A stretch of 64,000 bases of DNA from Larimichthys crocea (Eukaryota; Chordata; Actinopteri; Sciaenidae). How positions within the stretch are numbered: the first letter of the stretch is position 1; each line of letters begins with the position of its first letter. Location of the stretch: NCBI RefSeq assembly GCF_000972845.2, contig NC_040016.1, forward strand, positions 9,630,701 through 9,694,700, given 5' to 3'. The position numbers and the translations under genes were made by a program. This document shows, one piece after another, positions 41,211 to 50,033 of the stretch. The notes below the pieces were generated by a model, which saw only the letters and a list, made by a program, of their open reading frames with translations, did not search any database and was not told the DNA's origin.

Positions 41211-42780
41211 TGTAGGCAATGCAACGCAGCCAGCAGCTGTGAATGAGAAATAAGCAGCATTCTCCATAAATTAACATCCTTCCTCCTCACACAGTTCAAG
41301 AGGCCCTGGCTAATGCAGAGAGTGGCAGACAGGGCCTGGCTCTCTCAAATAAGAGCTTCACACAGCTCATCACACGCTTGGATCGAAGCTGAATAACAAG
41401 CAAAAAAAAAAAAATGGCCTGGATTGAAGAAGAAAGGAGCAAAATAAGATGAGTATTGACACAGTACAACATGTTTACATATTAGAGTAGGTAATGAGGA
41501 ATGACCGGCACGTGCCACAAGACAAAATTGATGTTACAGAGGACGAGAAAGTGTAGTTAGTAAGAACCAGTCCACACAAAGAAGTCTCTAGATCAACCCT
41601 ACAGATCCAGCTGCTCACACTGAGCATCCAAAAGATCTGCACTAGTTCATGACTCCGGGGATGATCAGCTGAAGCCCCTGAGGCACAACATTAGCGTAAC
41701 CACTGAGAGTGAGAGTGCTAGTAATGGGTCCATGTCTTTGAAACTGAACCCCAGACCCACTTAGAGAAAATATCTGCTCATAACTAGTCTACTCTGTGCA
41801 GCACGGCCCTTCATTTTTACACTACAAAGCAGAATAAACTGTGACTTTATGCATCTTGTGACTGTTTACTTGGGTGGCCTGTATTTGCCGGGGTGCCTGC
41901 CTGCATGGACGAGGAATATTTTATCAGTTCTTTTGTTTTTTTTCACAGTGCTTTCCATAATCAGCTGGCTCTAGACTTTATCATGTGCAGACAAGTGCTG
42001 GTATAATTGGATAAAGCAGAACGTTGACCCCATGTCTAACACAACATCATTAACACACTCTCAGATTTTATACAATTATGATTCTGAAACACCCAGTGAG
42101 TAAAACGTTACATGCGAAATGAGCTGTGGAAATGTGGAAAAAAAAAGGAATCAATGGTGACAGGGTTTTTTTATCCATGTTGCCAGGTGGGAACAGTGCG
42201 AGACAACAGCCAATCACTGACAATGAATCAAAGGCAGAAAAAGACGTGAGCAGAGTGTGAACAGGTCTGTGGGATTAAAGCTAAAGCCACGTTGACATCA
42301 CAAGCCATGAGGAGACAATGAATATGGAACATTAATGTCTGATGCATGAAATCTATTCCCAATATATCTGATCACCACAGTAAGTCAAATACAGCCCCCC
42401 CCCCCAAAAAAAATGTGAAAGAATGAGGTACACATACACATTTCACCCAGCAACAAAGCTGCACAACCAGGATCCGAAACACAATATGACAAATCACAGA
42501 AATCCCATGCACATCAGAGAAAGAAAAGGGTGAAGAAACCATGAAAATACAAGCAGGGTCCTTGCACTGTGATGCTCTTGTCATTGGACTGACTGTCACG
42601 GTTTACCTGTCATACAACATGGGGGTGGGGGGTCTGTCAGTGCAATCAGTTTTAACACCATATAACAGGCGGGTTGTATTATATTAACATGCATATAAAG
42701 AAAAGGCAAAAACATGCAGGGCTGACAAACAGACTCCAGGTCAGGCAGAGTCGACGGACAAGGCTCTGCAGAGAGACAAT

Positions 42781-42865
<85 letters not shown>

Positions 42866-42933
42866 GCACCTTTCACTTGGGTCTCATAATCCGCTATGAT
42901 CTCCTTGTCCTTCTTGAATTTGGTAGATGACAT
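636..42933 (-). CDS. srgap3: SLIT-ROBO Rho GTPase-activating protein 3, N-terminal part (12 coding exons, 3' end off window)
   Basis: Family knowledge: srGAPs dimerise through an extended inverse F-BAR domain that bends membrane into protrusions, then use RhoGAP and SH3 domains to down-regulate Rac/Cdc42 below Robo receptors, mainly in neurons. Seen here: twelve exons on the minus strand join in frame with GT-AG junctions to 513 codons. They start MSSTKFKKDKEIIADYE and end in the proline-rich segment PPTLPPKPQKMRKPRP followed by FNGNMESFIK, just where the human protein enters RhoGAP. The F-BARx region covers about residues 1-480. RhoGAP, SH3 and tail exons are not in the window. Paralogue choice: the linker ERAECGTTRPP matches recalled SRGAP3 better than SRGAP1 or SRGAP2, and thumpd3 is the head-to-head neighbour as in human. 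The start ATG has A at -3. No frameshift or stop was found in the exons. Confidence 0.95.
1525..1552 (-). CDS. srgap3: srgap3 microexon 11 (28 nt)
   Basis: A 28-nt exon between TTTTTTCCACAG and GTATGATG. It reads G-ERAECGTT-R once spliced (residues 470-479, both end codons shared). It converts the phase-1 end of exon 10 to the phase-2 entry of exon 12 and reproduces the ERAECGTTR peptide recalled from mammalian srGAP3. Without it exons 10 and 12 do not join in frame. Confidence 0.9.
3501..3585 (-). CDS. srgap3: srgap3 coding exon 10
   Basis: 85 nt, residues 442-469 plus one base: KFKEFLNGSNLIIKLQAKHD then LLKQTLGE. Acceptor TGTAG, donor GTAAGG at 3500. It ends in phase 1 and needs the following microexon to restore frame with exon 12. 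Confidence 0.93.
3837..4034 (-). CDS. srgap3: srgap3 coding exon 9 (F-BAR extension)
   Basis: 198 nt, 66 codons (residues 376-441), starting VRKTLDATMQTLQDMLTVED and ending QQETEMFYFS. Acceptor GTGCAG, donor GTGAGT at 3836. The last codon is Ser where I recall Thr in human. Confidence 0.95.
4786..4887 (-). CDS. srgap3: srgap3 coding exon 8 (F-BAR extension)
   Basis: 102 nt, 34 codons (residues 342-375), starting VCQVSAQQPVQTELLMRYHQ and ending LKIENEE. Acceptor CCTCAG, donor GTGAGG at 4785. Confidence 0.95.
4980..5201 (-). CDS. srgap3: srgap3 coding exon 7 (F-BAR extension)
   Basis: 222 nt, 74 codons (residues 268-341), starting CCDLGYHASLARTFRTYLSA and ending LPHMGDE. Acceptor CCGCAG, donor GTGAGA at 4979. 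Separated from exon 8 by only 92 bp. Confidence 0.96.
5202..8509 (-). other. srgap3: srgap3 intron 6
   Basis: 3.3 kb intron. It holds a (GCA)8 run at 5974-5997 and unique AT-rich sequence. A 109-codon open frame at 5466-5795 on the plus strand starts with ATG but matches nothing I know, and I do not call it. Confidence 0.75.
5974..5997. repeat. (GCA)8 triplet repeat
   Basis: Eight perfect GCA units in srgap3 intron 6. The transcript strand reads CTG/TGC. Confidence 0.95.
8510..8638 (-). CDS. srgap3: srgap3 coding exon 6 (F-BAR)
   Basis: 129 nt, 43 codons (residues 225-267), beginning RQAKYSENKLKCTKARNDYL and ending KYYIHDVSDMID. Acceptor CCCCAG, donor GTAAGT at 8509. Phase 0 at both ends. 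Confidence 0.95.
8639..10552 (-). other. srgap3: srgap3 intron 5
   Basis: 1.9 kb intron carrying an interspersed repeat at about 8950-9260. A possible second old repeat tail is near 10380-10430. Otherwise no features were seen. Confidence 0.7.
8950..9260. repeat. Interspersed teleost repeat, composite copy
   Basis: The segment 8955-9050 (TTTGGGGAATAGGCCTATTT, then ACTCTCATGCCTGTGCAGTA) matches a repeat I recall as very common in perciform genomes. A short piece at 9183-9215 (CCTGTTTCCAGTCTTTATGC) is the same family in reverse orientation. The match is from memory, not a database search. Confidence 0.6.
10553..10738 (-). CDS. srgap3: srgap3 coding exon 5 (F-BAR)
   Basis: 186 nt, 62 codons (residues 163-224), starting VMKTYHMYHTESISAESKL and ending KIEKMKEK. 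Acceptor CCTTGCAG, donor GTGAGT at 10552. Phase 0 at both ends. Confidence 0.95.
11020..11462 (+). repeat. Interspersed teleost repeat, near-full copy
   Basis: Runs from about AGTGGTAACTGAAACCAATG through ATAAGCCCCCATGTTCAACT and AAACATGTTTACAGCCTGGT to ACACAGTCTATGG. These phrases belong to a non-autonomous repeat I recall as widespread in percomorph fish. A related fragment is at 33940-34060. The two share TCTTTG.CCA.TTTT.GATTAG-like text. Confidence 0.6.
11465..11585 (-). repeat. LINE/SINE 3'-end-like fragment
   Basis: Reads GGAATAAGCTCCAGCCTCCT, then GATCAGGATAAGCAAGTTAC and AAAATGGATGGATG. This is the reverse complement of a teleost retroposon end whose sense text is AACCGCTTATCC...GGGCTGGAGCCTATCCCAGC. 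A sense-orientation copy occurs at 52985-53045. Confidence 0.6.
13412..13436. repeat. ATGA tetranucleotide tandem
   Basis: Short tandem of ATGA/GAAT units in srgap3 intron 4. It accounts for the repetitive FIHSFIH-type peptide of an open frame on the opposite strand. Confidence 0.85.
13562..13610 (-). repeat. Retroposon tail-like segment
   Basis: AAGCTTTATTGATCCCACTG followed by GGGATATTAAG matches the TTTATTGATCCC...GGGGAAATT phrase found at ends of fish retroposons. It is a short match from memory. Confidence 0.45.
16297..16359 (-). CDS. srgap3: srgap3 coding exon 4 (F-BAR)
   Basis: 63 nt, exactly 21 codons (residues 142-162): SKDIGIQMHEELVKVTNEL and YT. Acceptor TTGCAG, donor GTAAGT at 16296. 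Both boundaries are phase 0, so skipping this exon would keep the reading frame. Confidence 0.95.
16994..17015. repeat. (GT)n microsatellite
   Basis: Short perfect GT run in srgap3 intron 3. Confidence 0.9.
20099..20138. repeat. (AC)20 microsatellite
   Basis: Perfect AC dinucleotide run in srgap3 intron 3. Confidence 0.97.
20646..20808 (-). CDS. srgap3: srgap3 coding exon 3 (F-BAR)
   Basis: 163 nt, residues 87-141, including KKDQHLLSSVNCWYLVLNQT and ISEDVIRLFKK. Acceptor TTTTTCAG, donor GTCAGT at 20645. Almost identical to mammalian srGAP F-BAR sequence. Confidence 0.96.
20985..21300 (+). repeat. Interspersed teleost repeat, 3' part
   Basis: TTTTGCAGGTACTTGGTCAT, AAATTTTGACCTGATAATAG, then TGGACCAAAGTGGAGGACTG and CCTAGAGCCACG match a common fish repeat from memory. 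An open frame across it on the plus strand is not a gene. Confidence 0.65.
22915..23150 (+). repeat. Interspersed teleost repeat, 5' part
   Basis: TTGCTAACATGCTCACAATA, CTAATTAGAAGTAAACCTAA and TGCAGGTATTTGGTCGTAAC belong to the same family as 20985-21300, in the same orientation but covering the earlier part of the element. Confidence 0.6.
25190..25222. repeat. (CA)n microsatellite, interrupted
   Basis: CA dinucleotides with a single TT interruption, srgap3 intron 2. Confidence 0.9.
26937..26963. repeat. (AC)n microsatellite
   Basis: Perfect AC run in srgap3 intron 2. A GT run of similar size sits near 26632-26650. Confidence 0.93.
29063..29258 (-). CDS. srgap3: srgap3 coding exon 2 (F-BAR)
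   Basis: 196 nt covering residues 22-87: completes E22, then IRNQLVEQFKCLEQQSESR and the helix with FFRRKAEIEVEYSRSLEKLA. Acceptor ACAG before 29258, donor GTGAGT at 29062. This is the canonical FCH/F-BAR helix with its basic and acidic alternation. Confidence 0.96.
29354..29400. repeat. (ATT)n microsatellite, about 47 bp
   Basis: About fifteen perfect ATT units. It lies 95 bp upstream (in transcript sense) of the srgap3 exon 2 acceptor. Confidence 0.97.
33940..34060 (+). repeat. Interspersed teleost repeat fragment
   Basis: CGTCCGTGGCTGGGAAATGA followed by AGTGCCAAAAACTGTAA and CCACGTCTTTGACCAGTTTT is repeat text I recall from many fish loci. It is related to the copy at 11020-11462. Confidence 0.55.
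38340..38475 (-). repeat. Fragment of the same teleost repeat family
   Basis: CCCCTGTTTCCAGTCTTTAT followed by GCTAAGCTAAGCTAAG recurs here in the orientation of the second half of the copy near 9183. It lies in srgap3 intron 1. Confidence 0.6.
41145..41209. repeat. (TG)n microsatellite, 65 bp
   Basis: Uninterrupted TG repeat inside srgap3 intron 1. Confidence 0.97.
42782..42864. repeat. (CA)n microsatellite, 83 bp, abutting srgap3 exon 1
   Basis: Uninterrupted CA dinucleotides of about 41 units. On the srgap3 transcript this is a UG repeat beginning at intron position +6. Confidence 0.98.
42870..42933 (-). CDS. srgap3: srgap3 coding exon 1
   Basis: Encodes residues 1-21 (MSSTKFKKDKEIIADYETQVK) plus the first base of codon 22. 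The start codon is at 42933-42931 in a good context (A at -3). The donor at 42869 reads GTGCGG, a poor match to GTRAGT, and runs straight into a long TG tract. Confidence 0.93.
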
Positions 42934-43060
42934 CGTTCCACTTGTTTTAGGGGGTGAGACCCTAGAAGTAGAGGACTCTCTTGGGGTCTTAAGGTGGTGA
43001 TCCCCCGACTTGTAACGTTGCAGCGCCTTTCCTCCGTTTTTTTTTTTTGTCCTCCTCTCT

Positions 43061-43061
43061 T

Positions 43062-43090
<29 letters not shown>
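43061..43090. repeat. TTTC/TTCT tetranucleotide tract
   Basis: Short imperfect tandem of TTTC units, read as GAAA on the srgap3 strand, within the probable 5' leader. A T-homopolymer run lies just before it at 43037-43047. Confidence 0.85.
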
Positions 43091-43093
<3 letters not shown>

Positions 43094-43189
43094 AGTGTCC
43101 GTGCATTGAGCAGAATAAAAGCTTGGATGTGCAATCCGCCACTTTAAAACCACCTTATTGTGGTAAATCAGTGCAGAAATCACACCGAT

Positions 43190-43202
43190 GTTGCATTCTC
43201 CC

Positions 43203-43233
<31 letters not shown>

Positions 43234-43300
43234 TTTCTCCTCTCGTCTTCTTCCTCTAGCTTTCTGTTTTTTTCTCTGGCAGAGGAACCGAGTCCTCCCT
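43190..43300. repeat. CT-rich polypyrimidine stretch
   Basis: Runs of CT dinucleotides (clearest at 43197-43233) continuing into CT/T-rich sequence. On the srgap3 strand it is a GA-rich purine tract near the presumed promoter or leader. Confidence 0.8.
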
Positions 43301-43631
43301 CCTGCCTGGCACCAATCAACTCAAAAGGCTTTCAGCAGGAAAAAAAACAAAAGACACGCACACACGCACGCACAAGCGAGCTCCAAACTATAATAACAAC
43401 ATGATGAAGGGGAGCGGAGGGACGCTCGAAACGATCCGGGCAGCAGAGCTCCTTCTGTGCATTAAAAAAAATAAAAAGAGCAGACATGCGTACGAGCAGC
43501 GAGGCAGGCGGACACCATTCGTACTCTGACAAATTGCGCTGCAGGGAAACAGGAATTTAAAAGATCGTCACGTGAGTCTCCTCACATTGTCAACCATGCC
43601 TCCATCCCCCCGCCCCCTCTCTCACTCTCTT

Positions 43632-43654
43632 ACACACACACACACACACACACA
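43632..43654. repeat. (AC)n microsatellite
   Basis: Perfect AC run just beyond the srgap3 promoter region. Confidence 0.93.
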
Positions 43655-46600
43655 TAATTATAATTCATGCATTTATTATGGTACACCATTTCTGTTGCAC
43701 AATGCACGCATCAAATCACCTGTATCTTCTTCTCTTTTTTTTTTTCCAGAGATAAAAATAGACCCCAACAATGAAAATTCCCACCCCATCTCCATGGTAA
43801 CCCTCACACTTTTACCTCCTCATTACTTTCACGTGTCTTCACTGTTGTAGATGTGGCACATCTCAGCAGCAGGGTGTGAAGGGGGAATAATCTGTGACAT
43901 GCTGCCTGCTGCATCACACACCCAGAGCAGAGAGAGAGAGGCTTGGTGACACACCAGGACCAACACCCCTCCACCAACACCACTGTTGCTTTTTCATATG
44001 TAATATTAAGCTGTGGTAGGTAGCTGCCACTGAAACCTATTTTCTTTCAGCAGAAACTGCCCCTTTGCACTGCAAAGCTTTGTTCCACCGAACAGGTGTG
44101 TCGTCGTGCCCTTGTTGCATCCGTTGTTTAATCAAAATCTTCCTCTTTGTTGGCAGAGCTGATGCTGATAATTAAATATGAATGTGACTGGAGGAATGTC
44201 ACCAGCGACAGAAGTATCTCCTGCCTTGTTAAGCATGTGGTCTAACATACCTAGATGTACAATTCCCCAGTTGTTTAGCCACCAAATTTCACCTGACTCA
44301 GCCTATTGACAGTGTTTTGCACGATTGTCTTACCCGATAAAGAAGACCTTTGCACAAATTTGAGTTTTGAGGATGCCTTTCTCCACTGAGTCTTTTTTTA
44401 AGTGTATAGTTTCAGCATCTGATGCCAAACGAGCAGTGTTTCTCCTTCTGTCTTTGCCCTGTAAGCATGCAAAAGAATCTACATGAAAAACCAAATGCTG
44501 CAAAATAATCCACACTCTTGTTAGAAGGCTCACACACCTATGTGTGTATGAGATGGGAGTCATGTTATGGAGGGGGAGGGAAAAAAATCATTTCTGAATT
44601 CATATCATGATGAAAAACAGCATTTATAGACATGGTGGTGACAGGGAGAGTGTTTCCTGACAGATCATCTCTAAGCGCTTCGCCGTGTTTGTTGTTTGTT
44701 GTCTGTCACCTTCTCCATTCACAGTTCAGGAGGGAACAGGCTGTTGACTCAAAATGAGGTGGTTCAAACCGGCGAACTGCCACGCTGCAAGAGAAGAACT
44801 CTGCATTTCATTTCCATCTGCGGCACGCGGGCTTCGATGTACAGTAGTATTTCCAGCTGACTGGTTAGGAGGACATTTTTGACAGATTTTTTTTTTTTTG
44901 ACAGATCTGCTGCATTTGGAAAAACAGATGCGTGCACTTCACGAGATGGTTATGAGAAAGTAATTTTCTGCAGACCTGCATTTATTAACGGATGCCAACA
45001 TATAGCGCATTATTAGAGAAAAGAAATAAAAAAAGCACTGGTCAAAGGTGTTCACCATTTAACAAGTTTTACATGATAAGGACGTTAATCATTTTCAGGA
45101 TATATTAGACAAAATGACTTCCTCAAAGGACACATCAGTGCTGTAAGTTATAGCTTCATGTTGGTCTGCAACCAACAACAGCAACTCCAAAGGCAACGTA
45201 ATATGAAATATGAAGATGTTACGTTGCACAAATGAGGTGGAACAATTAGCTAGTCACCCCAGAGAGTCTAATTGAACAATTACAGAGACGAGGAAGACTT
45301 CTAAACCCCATGATTATCCATTCACACAAGTCTAGGCGTACTCCTGCCCTCCTAACATTGGAAATCAGGTTTGAAGCATATTTTCTGGCTGTTGAGCACA
45401 ACATGCACGGCCCTCTTCACAGGAGTAAAAGCCCCTGAGGAATTGCAAATGGCCTTTGGTAGTGTGCATGTTTTTATCTATGTCTGTGAATGTGTTCAGT
45501 GAGTTTGGATATGAGAGAGCAAGAAAAGAGTGAGTGTCTTCCTGTGTTATGTGTCTCACTGCATCACGCTGTTTTGTATCTTCGCAGTTCCGGTGGTGAG
45601 TCTCAAGTTGCCTGTCAGGCCTTATGTGTCATCTAAACGTCTGAGGAGTGAAGCCATGAGAGAGCAGACACTTCAGTTTTTGACACAGCAGCTGTGACAG
45701 CGAGGCCTGCCGGAGGTTCAGAGTGACAGCAGGATGATTCTGCTTTTGTTTGTGTTTACCACAGAGAAGCCAGCAGAGGTAACCTTTCTCTAGTCCCTTC
45801 ATCCCCTCCCACCATCCCTCTGTTCCTCACCCCTACCTCTCTCATCAGGCATCTCAGGGGGGGGAAGCCTGGGAAACTATGACTTCACTGTTTTTATGGC
45901 ACAAAGATCCATTGTGAGATCCTTTTACTTGTCCTCTCTATAGAACAAGAGTGGGAACTGTGAAAAAATGCCACCCTGGGATGCAGTGTGGGCCTGAATG
46001 CTCTGATAGATAATCATTTATAAATGTTATGAGGCATACAAGTAGTTTTTGGCAGCATGTGTGAATGCATAAAGACTATTGTTTTCCCACACAGCTACAA
46101 ATTGAAAAGATTGTTGTTGGGAGGTGTTTGTTTTTTTTATTCTAATGAATCTATTAGATTTAATTTGACAGAAACTTCACTGGAAAGTGACTGAGGGAAA
46201 CTAAGGAATGACTTGCAACATAGACTGTCAGGTGACCCAAACAACACCTTCGACCACTCGGTCACCAGGACATCCCACTAGAAATCACCTCCTATGACTT
46301 CAGATTACTCACATGTTCTGAAACTCACGTGAGCTTATTAATAAACTGATGCTTCTTCGCATTAATACATGTTAATATCTGCAGTTATTGTACCTATAAA
46401 TTAATATTTGCGTCAATCTCAGTTCACACAGTACGTTGATAATGAAATGCATAAGAGAGATTTAATATGCTCAGCTAAAGACTATTGTCAAAACTCTGGC
46501 AAAGAACACAGCAGATAAGACTTCATGGCTGCTTCTTCCCAATATTTTTCTAATTCTTTGTTTGGATATGTGTGGTTTTTCATATCTCTGTGCTTCTCTT

Positions 46601-49010
46601 TGAATCTAAAAGATCTTTGCCCTTTGGGAATCTTCAAAAAGGAATGCGATGTAACCGATTTCTCCTCAGAGATCCTTAAATCATTTGAGCACAGGTATTT
46701 TTTTTACTGGGTTACTTTTGCACACAGCTTTTTTTATTACGTTTATGTTTCGTTGGTCAACAGCCACCCAACATCCAAGTTTTAACATATTTTTACCTTT
46801 AGCAAACTGTGTTTGACTTGTTACAATAATAATGTTCAATGTGGATTTATAAAGCATGAAAGTGTACACCCTTCTGATTCATGATTTCCTCATTACCTCA
46901 GTATCAGAATGCATTCTCATCGTGTTTACAATTTTTTATCTGACATTAACTGTTAATAATTCAAGCTTAGATCATGAATATAGAAGCAACAGCAAATTTA
47001 AAATATATATATGCATACATATACAAATGTGCTGGATATTTTGATCAGCAAATACATTTTCAAATATATCCTAAGCTATTTAAAGAACAGCTTGCTTGAA
47101 AAGGCTCTGTCCTTCTTAAAGTTCATTCAAATATAACCTCTAACTGTCCTTGCATTTATACTACCTACCTACTATTACCTCTAAAAGAGGAATTTAAAGA
47201 GAATATAACATGTTTCTGAATCTGAAAGCACAATTTCTTCCATTTTCTGATACATCTTAGAGATGTTAGGCAGAAATACAATAGATGAGTGCTCTTTGGG
47301 CTCCGGATTAAAGCTAAACATAAAGAAATTATCTGCCCTGCTGCTGTCTGTCATCTGTGTTCTTAAATATATTTACAGCATCACAAAATGACCTCAGATC
47401 TTTTCTACGGTTTCCATCTGGCACACATCTCCAAGCAAATATTAAGTTGATTTCAGGTTGTGTTCACTGTTATATAGGCCATGACTTCTGTTAGAAGTGA
47501 TTTGTGATGCAGGAAGATCAAATGCAAAGCCCCGACAGCCTGTATCGCAGTCTTTGATTCGTATCCCGTGATGCTGATTTACGCTGTCATCAATCAGTCA
47601 TCAAGCACTCGTGCTGAGAAAGAAATGTCTTGCTGATATGCTGTGTATTTTCTTCCCACAGAAGTCGGCTCACATCTCTATAACTGTCACTTTCATTCCA
47701 ACCAGTAATACCACACCACGTGAAGGATCTGAGGAATAATCCCAGCGAGGGTCTTCTCAACACTGGGGGAAAATCCCACAGGGTTTATAATACCTGACTG
47801 CTTTGAGGATATTCCCCCACTCTTGTCTTCTCTTCACATCGCATGCTCCTGCAGCTGAAGTTATATATGAGGATGGAAGCATCTCAGCAGGTCTACCTGC
47901 ATGGATGACACCTGAGCTACTCAAAGATCAAACAGAACTGCATGCTTGATCTTCTGTCAGGGCAAACCTGGAGCTGCACTACTTTCATTTCTTTTCACTG
48001 TCTTCTTCTCTCTGCAGGGGAAATAAACTCATGGATTATGTGGAAAATTGCTTTAGCCAATTTGTTGACAATAATCATTAAGATGGCATTAAGTTTGTGG
48101 CGTGTCTGACTGTACTCTATGCAACACCGGCCATCTGTCGTGCAGGACTTCTCGTTCCCTGACTTTAACAAGCGCCCACTTGTCTCTCAGACTTCACACT
48201 TACTAATCAGTTGAGTAGGCTGAAACAAAGTGAAAAACAACAAAACATTTTTCAATAACCACATTACATATGTAGTGCAGAGAGACATGAAACAACTTAT
48301 CATGTGGGCGTGTGTGTGTTTGTGCGGGCATAAGTCAAAGGAAATCCTGTAGATAAAGAATTTTAAAAAGTTTTCATGTAATCGTAATTAAACACTTAAA
48401 AACAGCTAAACGCAAAAAAAGAGCTGCAGTTTATTTTCTCCCACAGGTGTTTTCTAAAAGATAGACAACTATCACATGAACTTCAAGCTGTTGCTTCTAC
48501 CGCCCAGGCCTTCAATTAATCACACGTGGAAATGTGACACAGCTCTTCGTACCACCTTTCTCTATACGATAACTTCATCAATCACAAATGACAATGAAGG
48601 AAAGAAGATCATGAGTCAAAATCTGAACGTGTCTAAATGTCAACATGACTAACTGGTGTGATATTTACTAAATGAAATGGTGAACGAGTGTTTGTCTTAT
48701 TTGTCTCACGTTGAATTTAATCACGTTCATTCATCAAGCTCATTACAAAACAAATGAATCTATTGTATCTTTGTCAGTCTGAAGTCCATATAATGAATTA
48801 TAACCACCGGTAAAGGTGAATAACAACCTATAATTACAGACAGAAATATAAGAAACATTCATTTGATACTGGTGAAGTGTTGAAAGGAGTTTATTTCTTT
48901 CCATGTAGCTACTATCTCTATGTTTCTGCTTCTTTGCTGTTTGTTTGTTGTTTGCTTGTTAAGGTGAATCAATGATTGCTTCTCAGTTTTATATAAAAAA
49001 TTATATCATG

Positions 49011-49024
49011 GCGCCCTCTGCTGA
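49011..49024 (-). promoter_or_regulatory. CTCF-like motif
   Basis: The plus strand reads GCGCCCTCTGCTGA, so the minus strand is TCAGCAGAGGGCGC. That agrees with the CTCF core (CCASYAGRKGGCRS) at all but the first base. Binding is inferred from the motif only. Confidence 0.5.
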
Positions 49025-49203
49025 TCACTTTTGGGAAAGGTGTACCCGGAAGTAGTAGCCTGTGAAGATGAAAAAAACAAAACACATGACAAGTCCAGCT
49101 GGAGCCAATCACACTTCCTCTTTAGGCTTCTGGATTTCAAAATAAAACTAAAGTGTTTTTATGATTCAACATGTCTCTAATATTCGAAATTTAAACACCA
49201 CGT

Positions 49204-49217
49204 CCACTAGATGGAGG
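49204..49217 (+). promoter_or_regulatory. CTCF-like motif, weaker
   Basis: CCACTAGATGGAGG on the plus strand matches the CTCF core at about 12 of 14 positions. It faces away from the motif at 49011, 180 bp to its left. Confidence 0.35.
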
Positions 49218-49440
49218 TCATATAAACATATGTGCATTATACAAACAAAAGGATTAAAGCAGTTGAAGCATATTTGATTAAGTTGATTTACTTGTTTAAT
49301 TCTTGCAAATTTTTGGGGTTGTGTTTACATAATTTAATGCACAATTCAGGAATACAAATCTGTATTTAACTGCTCATAATGTCATAATGAAAGTGGTAAA
49401 AAAGTATTTTGACATATAGATTGTGCATAATAACCTATGA

Positions 49441-49555
49441 CATTAATAACTGGACAATCAGAATCAGACGTTTACATACAAAGAATTTGTCTTGGTGTTT
49501 TTTGTGCATAACAAACATTAAGTAAAAATAATACAAGGACGATTTAAAAAAAATC
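49441..49555 (+). repeat. Retroposon-like segment
   Basis: Contains TTTACATACAAAGAATTTGT then CTTGGTGTTTTTTGTGCATA and AACAAACATTAAG. This resembles a fish repeat tail I recall (CATACAAGGAATTTG). Boundaries are uncertain. Confidence 0.4.
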
Positions 49556-49696
49556 AAGCATTAAGACATAATATGTGTACAAAATGTCTTTTTTTTTCTA
49601 ATGAAAAGAGCTGTATTTGCACAAGACATAGTCGTCTAACAGATTATTATAAGACAACTTACTGAGCACTGAGTGTGCATGTCCTTTGTCCTCATT

Positions 49697-49828
49697 TGTG
49701 TTTCCTCATGTTTGTCTATTTGTGTGAGTCGAGGCAGGAACATGAATTTATCTGGTGTTAGGTGTGAGTCTTTGGTTGCAGCTGGGCAGTATTCTCATCA
49801 CCAACCCTTCCTCCTTCCTCTGTGACCT
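49697..49828 (+). repeat. Left arm of 132-bp inverted repeat
   Basis: Begins TGTGTTTCCTCATGTTTGTC and ends CCTTCCTCTGTGACCT. It is the reverse complement of 53169-53300 with about 5 mismatches and no indel over 132 bp. No coding potential or known family recognised. Confidence 0.93.
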
Positions 49829-49964
49829 ATATGCTGTATGTGAGTACTTGCCAGGTAATGTGCAAAGGTTTACAGAAAAGGATAGTTCAAGTTAAGTTCA
49901 AGTATTATCAACGCTGCAAACAGCAATAAACATGAAATATATAATATAAGTAAAAGATTAAAAA

Positions 49965-49996
49965 ATATATAAATATATATATATATATATATTAAT

Positions 49997-50033
<37 letters not shown>

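Larger units (their letters stand above)
29259..42869 (-). other. srgap3: srgap3 intron 1
   Basis: 13.6 kb, the longest intron. It holds the ATT tract at 29354-29400, a poly-T tract near 32367-32388, repeat fragments at 33940-34060 and 38340-38475, a TG tract at 41145-41209 and a CA tract (TG on the transcript) at 42782-42864. Open frames of up to about 170 codons near 31234-32015 overlap on opposite strands and look like chance. First introns of such genes often host enhancers; this cannot be tested here. Confidence 0.7.
42934..43575 (-). promoter_or_regulatory. srgap3: srgap3 5' UTR and promoter region (CpG-rich, GA-rich leader)
   Basis: Upstream of the srgap3 ATG the transcript strand first passes GA-rich repeats (43061-43090 and 43190-43300). 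It then passes a CpG-dense block at roughly 43355-43575 that stands out from its AT-rich, CpG-poor surroundings. An E-box CACGTG lies at 43569-43574 and a GC-box-like CCGCCCC near 43610. No TATA box is evident. The transcription start is not determined; a CpG-type promoter within 43350-43575 is an inference. Confidence 0.55.

Noticed and set aside
42679..43134. Apparent N-terminal extension of srgap3 upstream of the called ATG
   Set aside because: The open frame continues upstream, but the upstream initiator is TTG and the peptide is just the translated GAAA repeat. The ATG at 42933 matches the conserved MSS...KFKKDKE start.
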